From UBA5499 sp002426275 (GTDB taxonomy: Bacteria > Bacillota > DTU084), in the NCBI GenBank assembly GCA_937888735.1, contig CALASN010000161.1, positions 1 to 15,475 of the forward strand: 15,475 bases of DNA, written 5' to 3'. The translations under genes were made by a program, and so were the position numbers. The notes under the pieces were generated by a model. That model ran no database searches. It was given only the letters and a program-made list of their open reading frames with translations, and was not told where the DNA came from. Position 1 is the stretch's first letter, and every line of letters starts with the position of its first letter. Below, piece by piece: positions 13,056 to 15,475 of this stretch.

Positions 13056-14066
13056 CTACTGCAAGAGATACACTTCAACTTTTCTGCGGCCGAACCTGAC
13101 GGCCTCCGCATGCGAATCGTAGCAAAGATCGATTCTGTTGCCCCGGATCGCTCCGCCTGTATCAGCCGCTATAGAAAAACCATAGCCGGGAATATACAAG
13201 CGCGCGTGCAGAGGAATCACTCTTGGATCCACCGCCACCAGGCCCCGCTGAGCCAACCTGCCCGTTGCGGTAATGCCTGACCCGCCCCGGGGACGAGGCG
13301 TATAAGCTGTGGCTTCCATAATATACTTTTTGCGATAGCGAACAGCTCCGCGGGAGGTGCGAACCGTGCCTCCGGGAACTCTAGTGCCAATCAAAATGAT
13401 TTTATCAATGGCCTCTTTGACCACTTTTTCCGAGACCAGCTCTTTATCCTGTTGTTTACCGTCATGGTAAATAATCGAGTACGTTTTTTCCTTGACTCCC
13501 ACGGTCCCTTGTTCTAAAATCTTAGTCTTGCCTTTGTTCAATGTGGGATCGCTGCGTCTATGTACGGCGAAAGGAACTTCTTCTTTAACGGTGATGATTT
13601 TGCTCTCTCTGCGCACAACCACGATCTCTGTGTCGCGTTTCACAATTTGTGCGAGGCCGGGGGTAACCAACTGGTCTGTGCCGATCGCGATTTCTGCTTT
13701 CTGCAAAACCTGCGCGACCGTACAGAGTGTAGTTTGAATCGTTCGCGTTTTCCCATCAGCCTTCACTTTAACGGGAAATGCTCTTTGGACGACGATAGTG
13801 GCGTTCCTAGGAAGCCAGCTTTCAAGCTGTGGTTCCACACTGTCTTCTTTAGCTAATACTATATTCTCTGCTTGAAGTAAATCTTTAACTGTTCTGGCGA
13901 AAGTCCTGATTTGTTGCTCTTTACCGTCAACTACCAGCTTGACCTCCTTTTTGGCCCCCATCCAGCCCCAAACTCCCACCACAAACAGCGCGATGAGAAT
14001 TGAAACCAGCTTCCACCTGCGCCCGGATCTCTTGCGTCCTAACAGGGGGAAAGGAAGTTCTTCCAT
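13056..14066 (-). CDS. yabE: YabE-like cell-wall protein: DUF348 x2, G5 and 3D domains
   Basis: The 336-residue product has one transmembrane or signal-anchor segment at about 20-36, two DUF348 repeats (about 42-90 and 98-145), a G5 domain (about 155-225, beginning ITVKEEVPF) and a C-terminal 3D domain (about 248-336). The 3D domain has ATGRLAQRGLVAVDPRVIPL (267-286), the GYGFSIAADTGGAIRGN segment, and the Asp residues 280, 302 and 313 that name it; the fold resembles MltA and Rpf-like murein lytic enzymes. It probably remodels peptidoglycan outside the membrane. The frame can begin at a TTG one codon earlier, but ATG 14066 is 6 nt from AGGAGG and is preferred. A near-consensus promoter is upstream; in Bacillus yabE also precedes ksgA. 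Confidence 0.92.
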   Translation of the reverse strand: MEELPFPLLGRKRSGRRWKLVSILIALFVVGVWGWMGAKKEVKLVVDGKEQQIRTFARTVKDLLQAENIVLAKEDSVEPQLESWLPRNATIVVQRAFPVKVKADGKTRTIQTTLCTVAQVLQKAEIAIGTDQLVTPGLAQIVKRDTEIVVVRRESKIITVKEEVPFAVHRRSDPTLNKGKTKILEQGTVGVKEKTYSIIYHDGKQQDKELVSEKVVKEAIDKIILIGTRVPGGTVRTSRGAVRYRKKYIMEATAYTPRPRGGSGITATGRLAQRGLVAVDPRVIPLHARLYIPGYGFSIAADTGGAIRGNRIDLCYDSHAEAVRFGRRKVEVYLLQ

Positions 14067-14109
14067 CAAATGCCTCCTTTAATCAGATTTAATGGTCTGG
14101 CACTTTTTC

Positions 14110-14138
14110 ATTTTACTAAAAAAAACCAAGTTTGTCAA
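14110..14138 (-). promoter_or_regulatory. Near-consensus sigma-A promoter of yabE
   Basis: TTGACA (14138-14133), a 17-nt spacer and TAAAAT (14115-14110) on the minus strand: 6 of 6 and 5 of 6 matches. The leader is only about 37 nt, ending in AGGAGG, so no riboswitch fits between promoter and gene. Confidence 0.88.
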
Positions 14139-14531
14139 ATCTCCTGGTAAATGAGCTAAAAAGGCAAAATTGCATAGTTGGAAAACAAGCGTGAGTTCCT
14201 TTTGCCGTCCGCAGAATCATCCGACATTTTCCGTATATGGTTCCTCTTATCAGCCCGCTTAACAAAACGACAGCGCCCAAGCTCATAGGTCTTAATATCT
14301 ACAGCCCAGCCCTACTTATGGGGTAACTTCCAGCGTGGCGCATTGCTGTATGCATTGCCTTGTAAGTTTTCACCTTGCAGCTTAATTTAACAGCTTCCTC
14401 TATCTTTGAAAGGATCATCCTAACATTTGGCGTTTAGTTAACATTTAGACTTTCCCATTTTACTGAAGATTATCCGCTCCAACAACGCAGTTGGCTTCCT
14501 CCGTCTGGGCAGCATGGCCCTGCGAACGCGC
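14139..14531. other. Intergenic region without a recognisable gene
   Basis: About 390 bp between the yabE promoter and the amidohydrolase terminator. I find no coding frame with a ribosome binding site and no known riboswitch. The minus strand holds the direct repeat AAATGTTA-N10-AAATGTTA (at about 14418-14447), within an AT-rich patch; the 18-bp period does not suit a PhoP box (11 bp). Its purpose is unknown. Confidence 0.5.
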
Positions 14532-14555
14532 AAAAAAACCTGCCTCGGGCAGGTT
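14532..14555 (-). terminator. Rho-independent terminator of the amidohydrolase gene
   Basis: On the minus strand AACCTGCC-CGA-GGCAGGTT runs into TTTTTTT, the last stem bases being part of the T-run. It begins about 8 nt after the stop codon. Confidence 0.9.
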
Positions 14556-14562
14556 AAGTGCT

Positions 14563-15360
14563 TTATCCGGCTTTAATTTTGCCGCCGGCGTTCAGTCCCA
14601 GCAGGCGTTCAGCATTTTTATGGAAGAACAATTCCCGTTCTTTTTCCGTGGCATATTGACGAATCCAGGCCAGCTCTTGAGGATAAGAACTGAGAGGATA
14701 ATCAGTACCAAAAAGAATCCTCTCCGGATCATGTTTGCGGATCAGCTTCCAAGTCCGCTCCGGCCCTAAACGCCAGAAAACGCTGGAAGTATCCAGCCAA
14801 ACGTCCCGTCCCAAAATGTATTTTTCCGCTTCATCCCAGCGGGCATAGCCGCCAAGATGAGCTAAGATAATCTTTCCTCCTGGAAAGCCGGCTACTACCT
14901 TGGCCAAGCGCTCTGGAGCAGCGTAAGGCAACTTCTCGTCCCCAGCATGAAAGAGAATGGGCAGCTCCAGCGCGAAAATCGCTTCATACATCGGCCAGTA
15001 TGTTTGATCATCTGGATAAAAACCTTGAAAATCCGGATGCAGCTTAATACCATGGACATAGGGGGCAATTTCCTTCAACCTCTCCGGCCAAGCCGGATCT
15101 TCCGGATGCAATGTGCCGAAAGGAATCAGCTTTTCCGAGGCATGGGCCAGAATCCATTTGTTTGCGTTCGCAACCTGGGAAGGCTTAGTCGCCACATTGA
15201 AAAAAACAGCTTTATCGATCCCGCCTTTTTCCATATTCAGCAAAAGCGCCTGACATCTGCCGCTTTGCTTGATCTTAACCCCGTAATGGGTTTCCAGTTG
15301 GCCCACAGCGCCGGAGACGATTTTTTCAGGAAAAGCATGAGCGTGAAAATCTATAATCAT
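14563..15360 (-). CDS. Amidohydrolase-2 family metal-dependent hydrolase
   Basis: The 265-residue cytoplasmic protein has the TIM-barrel amidohydrolase pattern: FHAHAF with metal His 6 and 8, GIKLHPDFQGF (104-114), FHAGDE with His 138, AHLGGYARW with His 168, and FGTDYPLSSY with Asp 220. This places it with amidohydrolase_2 proteins (ACMSD and related decarboxylases or hydrolases), not with TatD, although tatD is what lies before yabE in Bacillus. The substrate cannot be predicted. GGTGAT lies 5 nt before the ATG. It has its own promoter and terminator, so it is monocistronic. Confidence 0.85.
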   Translation of the reverse strand: MIIDFHAHAFPEKIVSGAVGQLETHYGVKIKQSGRCQALLLNMEKGGIDKAVFFNVATKPSQVANANKWILAHASEKLIPFGTLHPEDPAWPERLKEIAPYVHGIKLHPDFQGFYPDDQTYWPMYEAIFALELPILFHAGDEKLPYAAPERLAKVVAGFPGGKIILAHLGGYARWDEAEKYILGRDVWLDTSSVFWRLGPERTWKLIRKHDPERILFGTDYPLSSYPQELAWIRQYATEKERELFFHKNAERLLGLNAGGKIKAG

Positions 15361-15377
15361 TTTGCATCACCAAGCTC

Positions 15378-15406
15378 ACTATAACACATCGGGCGTGGTA
15401 TGGCAA
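15378..15406 (-). promoter_or_regulatory. Sigma-A promoter of the amidohydrolase gene
   Basis: TTGCCA (15406-15401), a 17-nt spacer and TATAGT (15383-15378) on the minus strand, each 5 of 6 matches. The expected start point near 15371 would give a leader of only about 11 nt beginning at the GGTGAT ribosome binding site. Confidence 0.72.
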
Positions 15407-15475
15407 ATTGCCCCTGAAAAGGGGGTCGCGTCAAGTAACTGTAGGTCTGTCTGATGAAAAAATTTAGCCTCACCG
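15407..15475. other. Right window edge, no gene supported
   Basis: These 69 bases contain a small CCCC/GGGG hairpin (15411-15424) without a T-tract and no coding frame that I can support. Confidence 0.4.

Noticed and set aside
14350..14380. CATACAGC on the minus strand as a sigma-E -10 element
   Set aside because: No matching -35 element at the right distance and no gene close downstream.
14080..14531. c-di-AMP (ydaO) or other riboswitch upstream of yabE
   Set aside because: Such riboswitches often precede wall-hydrolase genes, but the leader after the promoter is only about 37 nt and no known aptamer motif is visible further upstream.
15411..15424. CCCC/GGGG hairpin at the right edge as a terminator
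   Set aside because: Four-base stem and no T-tract on either strand.

Overview
The window reads as chromosomal DNA of an endospore-forming, probably anaerobic Firmicute of the Clostridia/Peptococcaceae kind. The reasons are the sporulation genes yabG and a GerMN protein, the yabE-rsmA-yabG neighbourhood known from Bacillus/Clostridia, strong AGGAGG ribosome binding sites, and a two-gene oxygen-sensitive class I fumarase. I cannot name a genus. Every gene I can support (16, one of them cut by the left edge) lies on the minus strand, so transcription runs from right to left. No mobile element, tRNA, rRNA or CRISPR array is visible.

Right to left: (1) 15406-14532, a single-gene unit with its own promoter and terminator, encoding an amidohydrolase-2 family protein. 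(2) 14138-12134, a near-consensus sigma-A promoter, then yabE (DUF348-DUF348-G5-3D cell-wall protein), a strong terminator, and rsmA whose ribosome binding site directly abuts the terminator T-tract. (3) 12130-11241, a stretch that reads like a frameshifted Ig-like fragment, followed by a CBS-pair gene. (4) 11100-10543, ykuK (RNase H-like) with its own promoter and terminator. (5) 10511-8647, a sigma-K-like promoter, yabG, and an overlapping amidase-fold gene whose C-terminal catalytic Glu is Lys. (6) 8572-1573, overlapping sigma-H-like and sigma-A-like promoters, then eight tightly packed or overlapping genes: AMIN/amidase_3 hydrolase, GerMN protein, murI, murD, fumarase alpha and beta, rph, rdgB. 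(7) 1207-1, the N-terminal 402 residues of a GH5-like glycosidase with a DUF5060-like N-terminal domain, running off the left edge.

Functional reading: the large operon combines cell-wall precursor synthesis (MurI makes D-Glu, MurD adds it to UDP-MurNAc-Ala), wall hydrolysis (AMIN amidase), sporulation (GerMN), 3'-end RNA processing (RNase PH), nucleotide-pool cleaning (RdgB) and fumarate/malate interconversion. The murI/gerM/rph/rdgB set resembles the Bacillus racE-gerM-rph-ysnA cluster; murD and the fumarase pair are extra members here.

I see no clearly novel system. The observations most worth following are the Glu-to-Lys amidase homologue coupled to yabG, the sigma-K-like promoter and possible CTG start of yabG, the terminator immediately before rsmA, the superimposed sigma-H/sigma-A promoters, and the frameshifted fragment between rsmA and the CBS gene.
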